Positions 51,791 through 61,589 are shown, numbered from the stretch's first letter. The stretch: 64,000 nucleotides of DNA from CAIQPV01 sp964480365 (GCA_964480365.1 CAYZPM010000016.1:13823-77822); one strand, 5' to 3'. Made by a program: numbers and translations. Notes: generated by a model not told the origin, from the sequence alone.

Positions 51791-53146
51791 ATGCCGCAAA
51801 CCAAATTCATTTTGCAAGAAAACGATATTCCAACCCACTGGTACAACGTGGTGGCGGACATGCCGAATCCGCCCGCTCCGGTGCTGGGACCGGACGGAAA
51901 ACCCATCGGCCCGGAGGTACTTGCGCCGATTTTTCCAATGAGTCTGATCATGCAGGAAGTGTCCGGCGAACGCTGGATTCCGATTCCAGAAGCGGTGCGC
52001 GAGGCGTACCGTTTATACCGGCCTTCGCCACTGTTCCGCGCACATCGTCTGGAAGCGGCACTGGGCACTCCGGCGAAAATCTATTACAAGTACGAGGGCG
52101 TTTCCCCGGCGGGTTCGCACAAGGTCAACACCTCCATTCCGCAGGCGTACTACAACAAGGAGGCGGGCATCAAGCGCATCGCCACCGAAACCGGCGCGGG
52201 GCAGTGGGGTTCTTCGATGGCGCTGGCCGGTCACATGTTCGGGCTGGAGGTGCGCGTTTACATGGTGAAAGTGAGCTTTGAGCAGAAGCCGTTCCGCCGT
52301 TCCATGATGCATACATGGGGGGCGGAAGTGTTTGCCAGCCCTTCGATGGAAACGCAGTCCGGACGCGCCGCTCTGGCTGCCGACCCGAATAACCCCGGTT
52401 CGCTCGGGCTGGCAATTTCAGAAGCGGTGGAAGATGCCGCCAATCGTGCCGACACAAATTACGCGCTGGGTTCGGTGCTCAACCACGTGCTATTGCACCA
52501 GACCGTTATCGGGCTGGAGGCAAAAAAGCAATTCGAGCTGGCGGGCGATTATCCGGACATGATTTTTGCGCCCTGTGGGGGCGGCTCCAATTTTGGCGGT
52601 GCCGCCTTTCCTTTTTTTGCCGACAAGGCCTGCGGCAAGAACGTGCGGCTAGTGGCGGTGGAACCTTCGTCCTGCCCGACGCTGACACGCGGCCAATACG
52701 CCTACGATTTCGGTGACACAGCCAAGCTTACCCCGATGCTGAAAATGTTCACGCTGGGACACGACTTCATGCCACCCGGCATCCACGCCGGAGGGCTGCG
52801 CTACCACGGCGCTTCGGCGTTGGTTTCCCAGCTCTACCACGAGAAATTGATCGAGGCTGTGGCGGTGCCGCAAATAGCCACGTTCCAAGCGGGCGTCACC
52901 TTCGCCCGCGCCGAGGGCATCATCCCGGCCCCGGAATCCAATCATGCGATCTCCGCCTGTATCGACGAGGCGCTGCGCTGCAAGGAGTCCGGAGAACCGA
53001 AAACACTGTTCTTCAACCTCTCCGGACACGGCCATTTTGACATGGCGGCGTATGACAAATATTTTTCGGGAGATCTGGAAGATTTCGCTTATCCGGAAGA
53101 TGCATTGCAAGAATCGCTGGCCAATTTGCCCATGGTTGCGGGATAG
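51791..53146 (+). CDS. TrpB2-type tryptophan synthase beta-like protein
   Basis: 451 residues, the length of the TrpB2 group, against about 400 for standard TrpB. The PLP lysine is K111 in GSHKVN, the conserved ETGAGQWGSSMALAG is present, and the phosphate-binding loop is CGGGSNFGG. TrpB2 enzymes make tryptophan from indole and serine without TrpA. It is not linked to other trp genes here and sits between a porin and xthA. Confidence 0.93.
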   Translation: MPQTKFILQENDIPTHWYNVVADMPNPPAPVLGPDGKPIGPEVLAPIFPMSLIMQEVSGERWIPIPEAVREAYRLYRPSPLFRAHRLEAALGTPAKIYYKYEGVSPAGSHKVNTSIPQAYYNKEAGIKRIATETGAGQWGSSMALAGHMFGLEVRVYMVKVSFEQKPFRRSMMHTWGAEVFASPSMETQSGRAALAADPNNPGSLGLAISEAVEDAANRADTNYALGSVLNHVLLHQTVIGLEAKKQFELAGDYPDMIFAPCGGGSNFGGAAFPFFADKACGKNVRLVAVEPSSCPTLTRGQYAYDFGDTAKLTPMLKMFTLGHDFMPPGIHAGGLRYHGASALVSQLYHEKLIEAVAVPQIATFQAGVTFARAEGIIPAPESNHAISACIDEALRCKESGEPKTLFFNLSGHGHFDMAAYDKYFSGDLEDFAYPEDALQESLANLPMVAG

Positions 53147-53149
53147 CAC

Positions 53150-53184
53150 GCAGGATGGGTGGAGCGAAGTGATACCCATGCTGC
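53150..53184. repeat. Short palindromic repeat after trpB2
   Basis: GCAGGATGGGT (53150-53160) and ACCCATGCTGC (53174-53184) are inverted with one mismatch, around a GGAGCGAAG core. Such GGATGGGT...ACCCAT elements are dispersed between convergent genes in proteobacteria. It lies between convergent trpB2 and xthA. Confidence 0.7.
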
Positions 53185-53193
53185 AGTTGGTCA

Positions 53194-53967
53194 TTACAGC
53201 GAAAAGTCGTAATCCACCATCAGCGGCGCATGATCGGAAAAGCGCTGCTCCTTGTAGATGCCTGTAGACAGGGCTTTCCCGGCGATGCCCGGCGTGACGA
53301 TCTGGTAGTCGAGACGCCAGCCGACATCCTTGGCCCAGGCTTGTCCACGATTCGACCACCAGGTGTAGGCTTCGAGTTCAGGATGCAGTTTGCGAAACAC
53401 GTCGACGAAGCCGACTTCATTGAATAACTCGGTGAGCCAGGCGCGCTCTTCGGGCAGGAAACCGGAATTCTTCTTGTTGCCGCGCCAGTTTTTCAAATCC
53501 TTTTCAGTGTGAGCGATATTCCAGTCGCCGCACAGGATGACCTCACGTCCGCTGTGCTTGAGTGCAACCATGTGCGGCATGAAGGCTTCCATGAATTTGA
53601 ACTTTACCGCTTGGCGTTCTTCGCCGCTGGAGCCGGAGGGCAGGTACACCGACACCACGCTGAGCTTACCGAATTGCGCTTCGATGTAACGCCCTTCGCT
53701 GTCGAATTCGGCAATGTCCAAGCCCTCAACCACCGTATCCGGCTTGCATTTTAAGTAGATGCCCACGCCGCTGTAGCCTTTCTTTTCGGCATAGTGGAAA
53801 TAACCGTGGAAGCCGTGCGGTGCGAGCATATCCGGGGTCATATCGGCGGCTTGCGCCCTGATCTCCTGCACGCAAACGATGTCGGCGTTTTGTTTACCCA
53901 GCCAATCCAGCAATCCTTTGCTGAAGGCGGAACGGATGCCATTGAGGTTAAGCGAGATGATGCGCAC
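53194..53967 (-). CDS. xthA: Exodeoxyribonuclease III
   Basis: 257 residues from GTG 53967, placed by CGGAG seven bases upstream and by the canonical start RIISLNLNGIRSAF; the frame is open 23 codons further. Catalytic motifs: CVQEIRAQ, the YSGVGIY loop, LCGDWNIAH and the C-terminal SDHAPL. An AP endonuclease and 3'-5' exonuclease of base excision repair. Divergent from pyrE with a 67-base gap. Confidence 0.95.
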   Translation of the reverse strand: MRIISLNLNGIRSAFSKGLLDWLGKQNADIVCVQEIRAQAADMTPDMLAPHGFHGYFHYAEKKGYSGVGIYLKCKPDTVVEGLDIAEFDSEGRYIEAQFGKLSVVSVYLPSGSSGEERQAVKFKFMEAFMPHMVALKHSGREVILCGDWNIAHTEKDLKNWRGNKKNSGFLPEERAWLTELFNEVGFVDVFRKLHPELEAYTWWSNRGQAWAKDVGWRLDYQIVTPGIAGKALSTGIYKEQRFSDHAPLMVDYDFSL

Positions 53968-54034
53968 TAAATTTCTCCGATTCAAAGGGCTGCCATTATA
54001 ATAGCGGTTCTTCACCCTTACGACGATTCTCACC

Positions 54035-54682
54035 ATGCACGCTTACCGTCAGGATTTCATCCGCTTCGCCGTAGACCAGAAGGTGCTGCGCTTCGGCGAA
54101 TTTCAGACCAAGGCCGGGCGTTTGTCTCCATATTTTTTTAACTCGGGTTTGTTTCAAGATGGAGCGGCCTTGCGCGAACTGTGTCAGTTTTATGCGCAGG
54201 CGATACTCGCATCAAAAATTGAATTTGACATGCTGTTCGGCCCGGCCTACAAGGGTATCCCGCTGGTTGCGGGCACCGCCATCGCGCTGGCGGAGCAGGG
54301 ACGCAACGTGTCATACTGCTTCAACCGCAAAGAGGCCAAGGATCACGGCGAGGGTGGCACGACGGTAGGCGCGGCGTTGCGGGGGAGGGTGCTGATTATT
54401 GACGATGTGATTTCCGCCGGAACTTCGGTGCGCGAATCTATCGAACTAATCCGTGCTGCGGGGGCGACGCCATGTGGCGTGGTAATCGCGCTGGATCGCA
54501 TGGAGCGGGGGCAGGGTGAACTTTCCGCTGTGCAGGAGGTGCAGCGCCTCTATGGCATCCCGGTAGTATCTATCGCTACGCTGGACGATCTGCTCGTTTA
54601 TTTGCAGGATCAGCCGGAAATGGTGCAGAATTTACAGGGTGTGCAATCTTATCGTGACCGTTACGGAGTAGAAAATGACTAA
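54035..54682 (+). CDS. pyrE: Orotate phosphoribosyltransferase
   Basis: 215 residues. The PRPP-binding loop VLIIDDVISAGTSVRESIELI and the FGPAYKGIPLVAGTAIAL region mark it. It converts orotate to OMP. A TATAAT at 53997-54002 lies in the gap with xthA. It overlaps the DUF4124 gene by 8 bases. Confidence 0.97.
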   Translation: MHAYRQDFIRFAVDQKVLRFGEFQTKAGRLSPYFFNSGLFQDGAALRELCQFYAQAILASKIEFDMLFGPAYKGIPLVAGTAIALAEQGRNVSYCFNRKEAKDHGEGGTTVGAALRGRVLIIDDVISAGTSVRESIELIRAAGATPCGVVIALDRMERGQGELSAVQEVQRLYGIPVVSIATLDDLLVYLQDQPEMVQNLQGVQSYRDRYGVEND

Positions 54683-55274
54683 ATCGAAAATTCTGGGTGC
54701 TACTTTGGTGCTGTGTGCCATCTTTAGTATGTCCGCCGAAGCGAAGTTATACAAGTGGGTGGACGATAAGGGCGAAACCCATTATGGCGAGGTTGTTCCA
54801 CCGGAATACGCCAACAAGGACAAAGTACAGTTTGATGAGAATGGGCGCGTGATTAAGGGAAAACAATCTGATGAAGCGACCAAAGGTTCGGAAGACAAAA
54901 CCGCCGAACAAAAAGCAGCGATTGAGCAGCACCGCAAAGATAACGCGTTGCTGAACACCTATAGCAATGAGAAGGAAATTGATCTTGCGCGTGACCGCAA
55001 CTTGCAACAGGTAGAGGCGCGAATTGCAAGTCTTCAGGAGTTGCAAAAGTCCGCCCAGGAAAGCCTAGATGGTTTTCGCAAGGAAGCAAGTGCAGTGCCT
55101 GTCGGCAAGCATATTCCCGTTTCGTTGCAGGCGGACATCACTGCCGCCGAAAACAAGGTGGCCAGACTAAAACAAGATTTGGATACAGCCAATGCAAAAG
55201 CTACCTCCGTCAAAGCCAGTTATGATGCTGACAAGGCGCGTTATCGCGAACTGACTGGGGACTCCAAAAAGTAA
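54675..55274 (+). CDS. DUF4124 domain periplasmic protein with coiled coil
   Basis: 199 residues. A GGAG site lies 6 bases before ATG 54675, inside the end of pyrE. Signal peptide (MTKSKILGATLVLCAIFSMSAEA), then DUF4124: KLYKWVDDKGETHYGEVVPPEY. The remaining two thirds form a charged coiled coil (ARIASLQELQKSAQESLDGF ... VARLKQDLDTANAKAT). Common in betaproteobacteria, function unknown. Confidence 0.85.
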   Translation: MTKSKILGATLVLCAIFSMSAEAKLYKWVDDKGETHYGEVVPPEYANKDKVQFDENGRVIKGKQSDEATKGSEDKTAEQKAAIEQHRKDNALLNTYSNEKEIDLARDRNLQQVEARIASLQELQKSAQESLDGFRKEASAVPVGKHIPVSLQADITAAENKVARLKQDLDTANAKATSVKASYDADKARYRELTGDSKK

Positions 55275-55376
55275 TGTCCGCATGTCCTGTGCTTTGGTGA
55301 TTTCAAGAACTTCCGCAGCCAGACGTTCCGTGGACTCGGCTGATCATAGTTGTCTGCCAAGACGCTGCAATGATTA

Positions 55377-56009
55377 CTATAGAGCAGCAAATGAATCGGT
55401 GATTGCGTCGTACTGCAACAGTTGACCGTGCTCGATGTCGAAATACCAGCCACGCAACGTAAGCGTGCCGTCCTCGACTCGTTCGCGCACCCATGAGAAA
55501 GTCATCAGGTTGCGTAGCGAAATCAGGATTGAACGCTGCTCGCAGGCGTGTAGCCGCTCTTCCAGCGGCGCGTACGGCATATTTCGCGCCACTTCTGCGC
55601 GCGCGTCTTCGACCAGATGCATCCAGTCGTCTATAAAGGAATCCGGGTTATTCGCACCCTCGGATTCTACCAGCGTGCGGATGCCGCCGCAGTGGGCGTG
55701 TCCCAGCACGATGATATGTTGCACGCCAAGATTACGCACGCCGTATTCCAGCGCGGAACTGGTGCCGTGATGACCGGACAGGGTTCCTGACGGCGGCACC
55801 AGATTGGCGACATTGCGGATGACAAATAAATCACCGGGCGCGCAATCCAGCACAATGGCGGGATCAACGCGCGCATCGCAACAGGCGACCACCAGTATCT
55901 GAGGTGCCTGCCCTTCTGCTACCAGTTGCCGATAAAGCGCGTCGTCGTGGGTGAAATGCTGTTCGCGGAAACGCTGAAAGCCTTCTATCAGTTGCTTCGG
56001 CGAGGTCAT
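55377..56009 (-). CDS. can: Beta-class carbonic anhydrase
   Basis: 210 residues. Zinc ligands C43 and D45 (ACCDARVDP) and H104 and C107 (HAHCGG) are all present, the standard beta-class set. It interconverts CO2 and bicarbonate. Its start overlaps purC by 4 bases, and it ends the cbbQ-to-can run. Confidence 0.95.
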   Translation of the reverse strand: MTSPKQLIEGFQRFREQHFTHDDALYRQLVAEGQAPQILVVACCDARVDPAIVLDCAPGDLFVIRNVANLVPPSGTLSGHHGTSSALEYGVRNLGVQHIIVLGHAHCGGIRTLVESEGANNPDSFIDDWMHLVEDARAEVARNMPYAPLEERLHACEQRSILISLRNLMTFSWVRERVEDGTLTLRGWYFDIEHGQLLQYDAITDSFAAL

Positions 56010-56890
56010 GCGCCGATCAGTCGCCGCAAAGCCTCGTGATATTTATCCGAGGTTTTTTGCAGTACGTCGGCGGGCACTTGCGGTGCGGGTGGTTGTTTGT
56101 TCCAGCCGGAAGCTTCCAGCCAGTCGCGTACGAACTGCTTGTCGTAGCTGGGCGGATTACTGCCCACCTTGTACTGATCGGCAGGCCAGAAGCGCGAAGA
56201 GTCAGGGGTCAAGGCCTCGTCGATCAAATACAGCGTCCCCGCTTCATCCACGCCGAATTCAAACTTGGTATCGGCGATGATGATGTCCTTGGTAGCCGCA
56301 TATTCCGCCGCTTGGGTATAGAGCGCCAAGGTGGCATTGCGCACTTCGTTGGCGCGCGTCTCGCCCAGTAGTTTTTTTGCTTCTTCGAATGAAATGTTCT
56401 CGTCGTGATCGCCCACCGCTGCCTTGGTGGAAGGAGTAAACAAAGGCTCCGGCAATTTTTGCGCTTCCTGCAAACCGGCGGGCAGCGCAATGCCGCACAC
56501 CGCTCCGGTCTTCTTATAATCCTTCCAGCCGGAACCGGCCAGGTAGCCGCGCACAATGGCCTCTATCGGCAGCGGCTTCAGACGCTTTACTACAAAGGCG
56601 CGGCCAGCCACCTGCTCTCGATCCGCATCGGTCTTCACAACATCCTCCGGCGCAATACCGGAAAGATGATTGGGAATGACGTGACCAAGTTTGGCAAACC
56701 AGAAGTTGGACAGGGCAGTGAGCAGCTGTCCCTTGCCCGGCACCGGTGAGGGCAGGATGACATCGAATGCGGACAGGCGATCCGTCTGCACGATAAGCAA
56801 ATGCTGATCGTCCACACCATAAATGTCACGCACCTTGCCGCGATGCAGCAGCGGCAAGCTGGTCAGGTTGGATTCGTGTAAGGCAGTCAT
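56006..56890 (-). CDS. purC: SAICAR synthase
   Basis: 294 residues, the longer eukaryote-like PurC type seen in many proteobacteria. HRGKVRDIYGVDD, VKRLKPLPIEAIVRGYLAGSGWKDY and LIDEALTPDSSRFW are the landmarks. It joins CAIR and aspartate in purine synthesis. Co-directional with purE (18-base gap). Confidence 0.95.
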   Translation of the reverse strand: MTALHESNLTSLPLLHRGKVRDIYGVDDQHLLIVQTDRLSAFDVILPSPVPGKGQLLTALSNFWFAKLGHVIPNHLSGIAPEDVVKTDADREQVAGRAFVVKRLKPLPIEAIVRGYLAGSGWKDYKKTGAVCGIALPAGLQEAQKLPEPLFTPSTKAAVGDHDENISFEEAKKLLGETRANEVRNATLALYTQAAEYAATKDIIIADTKFEFGVDEAGTLYLIDEALTPDSSRFWPADQYKVGSNPPSYDKQFVRDWLEASGWNKQPPAPQVPADVLQKTSDKYHEALRRLIGA

Positions 56891-56908
56891 GTTATTCCTT
56901 GATAATTC

Positions 56909-57403
56909 TTACCCCAACGACGGCAAAGTGGTTGCCGCAATTGTCTCAGCTTGTTTCTTGCGGTAATCGGCCAGCTTGTCCGCCAAGCTGGGATCGATCA
57001 TCGCCAACATGGACACCGCAAACAGTCCGGCGTTAGCCGCGCCCGCTTCGCCGATGGCAAATGTCGCGACGGGAATACCCTTGGGCATCTGCACGATGGA
57101 AAGCAGCGAGTCCATACCCTTGAGATACTTGGACGGGATAGGCACGCCTAGTACCGGCAAGATGGTCTTGCCCGCGATTACCCCGGCCAGGTGCGCGGCA
57201 CCGCCCGCTCCAGCGATGAAGCATTTCACGCCTTGTTCGCTCATTTCCTTGATGTAGTCGAACAGCAGGTCGGGCGAGCGGTGTGCCGAGATCACTCGCG
57301 CATCGAATGTCACGCCGAAGTCCTGCAAGGCGCGTGCGGCCTCCTGCATGGCTTCCCAATCACTGGAACTACCCATCACAATAGCAACCAGAGGCTTGCT
57401 CAT
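56909..57403 (-). CDS. purE: N5-carboxyaminoimidazole ribonucleotide mutase
   Basis: 164 residues, class I PurE. The motif VAIVMGSSSDWEAMQEAA and the ISAHRSPDLLF and AGAGGAAHLAGV segments are typical. It needs N5-CAIR made by PurK; no purK is present in this window. It follows fbp by 4 bases. Confidence 0.95.
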   Translation of the reverse strand: MSKPLVAIVMGSSSDWEAMQEAARALQDFGVTFDARVISAHRSPDLLFDYIKEMSEQGVKCFIAGAGGAAHLAGVIAGKTILPVLGVPIPSKYLKGMDSLLSIVQMPKGIPVATFAIGEAGAANAGLFAVSMLAMIDPSLADKLADYRKKQAETIAATTLPSLG

Positions 57404-57407
57404 GGTG

Positions 57408-58409
57408 TTACGCTCCCTTGTGATATCCGACTACGCGCTCGACTTCATTCTTCGAACCAAGGATCACCGGCACACGCTGATGCAATCCGGTGGGCTTTAA
57501 ATCCATGATGCGTTCGCGACCGGTGGAGCTTGAGCCGCCTGCCTGTTCCACGATGAATGACATCGGATTGGCTTCATACAGCAAGCGCAGCTTGCCTGCC
57601 TTGCCGGGTTCCTTGGTATCGAACGGATACATGAAAATACCGCCGCGCGTCAGAATACGGTGCACTTCGGCCACCATGGAAGCCACCCAGCGCATATTGA
57701 AATTTTTCTCCCGTCCGCCGTCCTTGCCCTTGGTGCATTCCTCGACATAGCGCTGAACCGGCTCTTCCCAGTAACGGCGGTTAGACATGTTGATGGCGAA
57801 CTCTTGCGTGTCGGCGGGGATTTTCATTTGCGGGTGGGTCAAGATGAATTCGCCCACATCGCGATCCAGCGTAAACCCATCCACGCCGTGACCGGTGGTA
57901 ATCACCAGCATGGTGGAAGGCCCGTACAGAGCATAGCCTGCGCACACCTGTTTGGCGCCGGGCTGCAGGAAATCTGCGGCGGTCGGGTTAGTCACGCCGT
58001 CAGGACAACGCAGGATGGAGAAGATGGTGCCGACTGAAATATTCACATCGATGTTGGAGGAGCCATCCAGCGGATCGAATGTGAGCAGGTACTTACCCTT
58101 CGGGTATTGTCCGGGAATCGGATAGATCTCATCCATTTCCTCAGAAGCCATCGCGGCCAAGTGGCCGCTCCATTCCGTGGCCTTGATGAAAATGTCGTTG
58201 GTAATCACGTCCAGTTTCTTTTGCGTTTCGCCCTGGATATTTTCGCTGCCTGCGCTACCCAGCACACCGATCAACTCGCCCTTGTTCACTGCATGAGCAA
58301 TGTGCTTGCAGGCGGAAATAATATCGCTCAACAGTCCGGTAAAATCGCCAGTCGCACCCGGAACGCGCCTTTGTTCTTCGATAATAAATTGCACCAGATT
58401 CTTGCTCAT
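57408..58409 (-). CDS. fbp: Fructose-1,6-bisphosphatase class I
   Basis: 333 residues. The metal-binding landmarks YLLTFDPLDGSSNIDVNISVGTIFSI and the earlier MASEEMDE are present, as is the C-terminal YEANPMSFIVEQAGG. It serves gluconeogenesis and the Calvin cycle. It lies between cbbO and purE on the same strand, which supports a Calvin-cycle role. Confidence 0.96.
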   Translation of the reverse strand: MSKNLVQFIIEEQRRVPGATGDFTGLLSDIISACKHIAHAVNKGELIGVLGSAGSENIQGETQKKLDVITNDIFIKATEWSGHLAAMASEEMDEIYPIPGQYPKGKYLLTFDPLDGSSNIDVNISVGTIFSILRCPDGVTNPTAADFLQPGAKQVCAGYALYGPSTMLVITTGHGVDGFTLDRDVGEFILTHPQMKIPADTQEFAINMSNRRYWEEPVQRYVEECTKGKDGGREKNFNMRWVASMVAEVHRILTRGGIFMYPFDTKEPGKAGKLRLLYEANPMSFIVEQAGGSSSTGRERIMDLKPTGLHQRVPVILGSKNEVERVVGYHKGA

Positions 58410-58509
58410 ATTATTTCCTTTTGAATTTGTGATTGATTGGGTTGAATTCAGAATTGCAGGATTTTACAGGTTTTCTTGCCCCCTCTCCATGCTTATGAGG
58501 TAAACACGC

Positions 58510-60747
58510 CTATTTAGTCAGCGCCATAAACAGTTGCGGCAGCCGTTCCGGCAAACGTTGGATGTTGTCGATCACGGTGTAACGCTTGCCGAAAATATCG
58601 GCAACATACGCATCGGCCTTGGGGTCGAGGTTGATGCAATAAGTGTAAATGCCTTGCTGATCCAGTTCGCGCACGGCGATGCGAGCATCTTCGATCAAAT
58701 GGCGCGGGTCTTTGCTGTCGATGTCGGCTGGCTCACCGTCAGTCAATACCAGCAGCAGTTTCTTGTCTGCTTGCTGGTGACCCAGATAATGTCCAGCGTG
58801 GCGTAGAGCCGCGCCCATGCGCGTAGAAAACCCGGCGTCCATAGCCGCCAATCGCGCTTTCACTTCATCGCCCCATTGCTCTTTGTAACCCTTGAGGTGC
58901 AGGTAACGCACCTCGTGGCGCGTGTCGGAATGAAAGCCGCCGATGGCGAACGGGTCGCCCATTTGATCGACGGCCCAGGCCAGCAGAGATACCGCTTCCT
59001 GACTGAGTTCCAGCTTGGACTGCGTGCAGCTTTCCGGCACGTCGCCGAGCGAGGCGGAAAGGTCGAGCAGCAGCGACACTGCGATACTGCGACCATCGTT
59101 TTTGTGGCTCATGTTAATGCGCGGGTCGGGTTGCGCGCCGCTTTTGAAATCGATCAGCGAGCGGATGGCGACATCGAGATCGAGTTCCGAACCTTCTTCC
59201 TGATAGCGTACGCGCACCTTCTGCTGCGGCTTAAGCATATCAATAATCTTTTTCAGCTTCTTCGCCAGCGTGCTGTGTTTGGCCAGCAACTGGTCGATGT
59301 AGGCCGCATCGCCGCTGGGATGTAGGTGCTCATATAAGCTCACCCAGTCCGGGTTGTAGTGCTGCGCGGTGTAATCCCATTCCGGATAAAGACGCGGCGG
59401 CATCTTCGCCTCATCGCCTTGCTCGTCAGGCTGGGCTTTGCGCGGACGGGCTTCATAGACTTCCTCGTCGCCGTCCTCGAAGAACCGCCACATCAGGCGA
59501 TTGTCGTCACGGTAATCGATCTCGGTGTCGTTGAAATATACCTTGGCGCTGGAGTCGCTGCGCAAATGCGATTCCGCAATGAAGTGAATGCCGAGGTCTA
59601 TCATGGCAGTGGTCGTGGTGTTTCCACACGCCATCAGTGCATGAAATTGCGCGACGTATTTGAGTATCGTTTGGTGGGTGTAGCCGTGACTGGGGTCGAG
59701 CAGCGCACGCGACAACATAGCCAGTCGATGACGGATATAGGATACATCCTCCTCATGTTCGATTTCCTGCGGAACCGGGTGCAGCGCGCACCACAACTGG
59801 CGCAGACCGGGATATTCGCGCATCGCCAGCCACTCCACGCGGGCGTCTTCGAACATCTCAATGGAGATGCGCTGGAACGGGCTGAAATTGTCGGCCATGA
59901 TAGGCGTGGTCCAGCGCCGATGTGCCGACACATGCGCCAGCAGCGCGCGGTAACGGTTGATTCCGCGCACGCCGTCACGCGTGTCGTCATACACATCCGG
60001 CAAATGGATGCCGTTGTCATCCAGATACGGCGACGGCTTGCGCAATTGGTCAAAGGCCAGCGAGTAGGGCATGAACACGGCATCGCTGCCCCACAGACCG
60101 CGCAGGTACAGATCCAGTTTGCGCTGGTGGTCGGTCAGCAGCGTGCCGTGGCGTTCGCGTTGCAGCACCGCGCGGCTGTCCGCCGATTGCAGCATGAAGT
60201 AATCGCGCTGGCGCTCAGGATCGTTGGGATATCCCCTGATGCCATAATCCACCCAGTTCTTCAGACCGCCCAGTGCAAGCTGGCCGAGCAGGAACGGCGC
60301 ACTTCTCAGAAAGTCCGGCAGGCACTCGCTGGTGTACATCGAGTCGATGCCATGCACCTTGGGGCTGGTTCGCTCCATGGTCTGCCACACCAGTTGCAGA
60401 TATTCGCTAAACATCTGGTGGCTTTCGAGGTGTCGCGCGGCGGCAGCTAGGCTTTGCAGAAACGGCGGAATAGCCTTGCTGTTGGGCGTGCGCGCCAGCT
60501 TGCGGGTGAACTCCACCACCTCGGCGATCACGTCTTCACCTACCTGCGCCGCGACCAGCGGCATCTCTTCGAGAAATACCAGCACCGGCTCTTCGCCGCG
60601 CCCCATTTTGCAAATGATCTGGGCGCCGTCGATGTAGGCATCCACGCCCACATCCGACAATTTCATCTGCACATGCGCCAGACAATCGTCGAATACGCTT
60701 TGTACACGAGCAAAGTTACACACCAGTTTTCTGCGCGTATCCTGCAT
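58510..60747 (-). CDS. cbbO: RuBisCO activase subunit CbbO (VWA domain)
   Basis: 745 residues from ATG 60747 (a TTG three codons upstream is also open). The C-terminal von Willebrand A domain has the MIDAS motif DLSAS starting at D562 and the later TDGEP. The large N-terminal part is typical of CbbO, which recruits the CbbQ hexamer to inhibited RuBisCO; NorD is the related nitric oxide reductase protein. Pairing with CbbQ and closeness to fbp favour CbbO. Upstream cbbQ ends 29 bases away. Confidence 0.9.
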   Translation of the reverse strand: MQDTRRKLVCNFARVQSVFDDCLAHVQMKLSDVGVDAYIDGAQIICKMGRGEEPVLVFLEEMPLVAAQVGEDVIAEVVEFTRKLARTPNSKAIPPFLQSLAAAARHLESHQMFSEYLQLVWQTMERTSPKVHGIDSMYTSECLPDFLRSAPFLLGQLALGGLKNWVDYGIRGYPNDPERQRDYFMLQSADSRAVLQRERHGTLLTDHQRKLDLYLRGLWGSDAVFMPYSLAFDQLRKPSPYLDDNGIHLPDVYDDTRDGVRGINRYRALLAHVSAHRRWTTPIMADNFSPFQRISIEMFEDARVEWLAMREYPGLRQLWCALHPVPQEIEHEEDVSYIRHRLAMLSRALLDPSHGYTHQTILKYVAQFHALMACGNTTTTAMIDLGIHFIAESHLRSDSSAKVYFNDTEIDYRDDNRLMWRFFEDGDEEVYEARPRKAQPDEQGDEAKMPPRLYPEWDYTAQHYNPDWVSLYEHLHPSGDAAYIDQLLAKHSTLAKKLKKIIDMLKPQQKVRVRYQEEGSELDLDVAIRSLIDFKSGAQPDPRINMSHKNDGRSIAVSLLLDLSASLGDVPESCTQSKLELSQEAVSLLAWAVDQMGDPFAIGGFHSDTRHEVRYLHLKGYKEQWGDEVKARLAAMDAGFSTRMGAALRHAGHYLGHQQADKKLLLVLTDGEPADIDSKDPRHLIEDARIAVRELDQQGIYTYCINLDPKADAYVADIFGKRYTVIDNIQRLPERLPQLFMALTK

Positions 60748-60776
60748 GGCCGCCAAATTAATAACTACACCTGTGC

Positions 60777-61589
60777 TCAGGCAAAAACCGCATCAATCGC
60801 ATGATCCAGCGTATCGCGGATATCCGCGTCGTCGGTGATCGGACGCACCAGCGCCATGCGGCAAGCGTCGCGCGGGGCGATGCCCTTGTTGATTAGCGTG
60901 GCCGCATACACCAGCAGACGCGTGGAAATTCCCTCATCCAAACCATGCCCCTTGAGGTTGCGCGCAACCTTCCCGATTTGCACCAGACGATCTGCCGTCT
61001 CAGAATCAATCCCCGCTTCCTTGCAGACGATGGAGACTTCCAGCGCAACTGGGGGATAATCAAATTCCATCGCGACAAATCGCTGCTTGGTTGATTGCTT
61101 GAGATCTTTCATCAGGCTTTGATAGCCTGGGTTGTAGGAAATTACCAATTGAAAATCGGGATGCGCCGCAACTAGCTCGCCCTTCTTATCAAGAGGCAAA
61201 GTGCGCCTGTGGTCAGTGAGCGGGTGAATCACCACCGTAGTATCTTGCCGCGCCTCGACCACTTCGTCCAGATAGCAAATTGCACCATGCCGCGCCGCCA
61301 GCGTCAGCGGGCCGTCCAGCCAGCGCGTGCCACTTGCGTCCAGTAGATAGCGCCCGACCAGATCGGAAGCGGTCATGTCTTCGTTGCAAGCCACCGTAAT
61401 TAGCGGCTTGCCGAGTTTCCACGCCATATGCTCGACGAAGCGCGACTTGCCGCAACCGGTCGGCCCTTTCAGCATTACCGGCAGACGCGCAGCGTAAGCG
61501 GCTTCATACAACGCCACTTCGTTGGCTTGCGCCTGATAGTAAGGCTCGTCGCTGATCCGGTATTGCTTGATGTCGAATGGCTGGCTCAT
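60777..61589 (-). CDS. cbbQ: RuBisCO activase AAA ATPase CbbQ
   Basis: 270 residues from ATG 61589 (MSQPFDIKQYRISDEPYYQ). MoxR-type AAA ATPase: Walker A GPTGCGKS at 42-49, Walker B AICYLDEVVEA and the sensor VISYNPGYQS. CbbQ with CbbO reactivates RuBisCO; NorQ is the near relative. No RuBisCO gene (cbbL, cbbS or cbbM) lies in the window, although cbbQO usually follow it directly. Confidence 0.92.
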   Translation of the reverse strand: MSQPFDIKQYRISDEPYYQAQANEVALYEAAYAARLPVMLKGPTGCGKSRFVEHMAWKLGKPLITVACNEDMTASDLVGRYLLDASGTRWLDGPLTLAARHGAICYLDEVVEARQDTTVVIHPLTDHRRTLPLDKKGELVAAHPDFQLVISYNPGYQSLMKDLKQSTKQRFVAMEFDYPPVALEVSIVCKEAGIDSETADRLVQIGKVARNLKGHGLDEGISTRLLVYAATLINKGIAPRDACRMALVRPITDDADIRDTLDHAIDAVFA

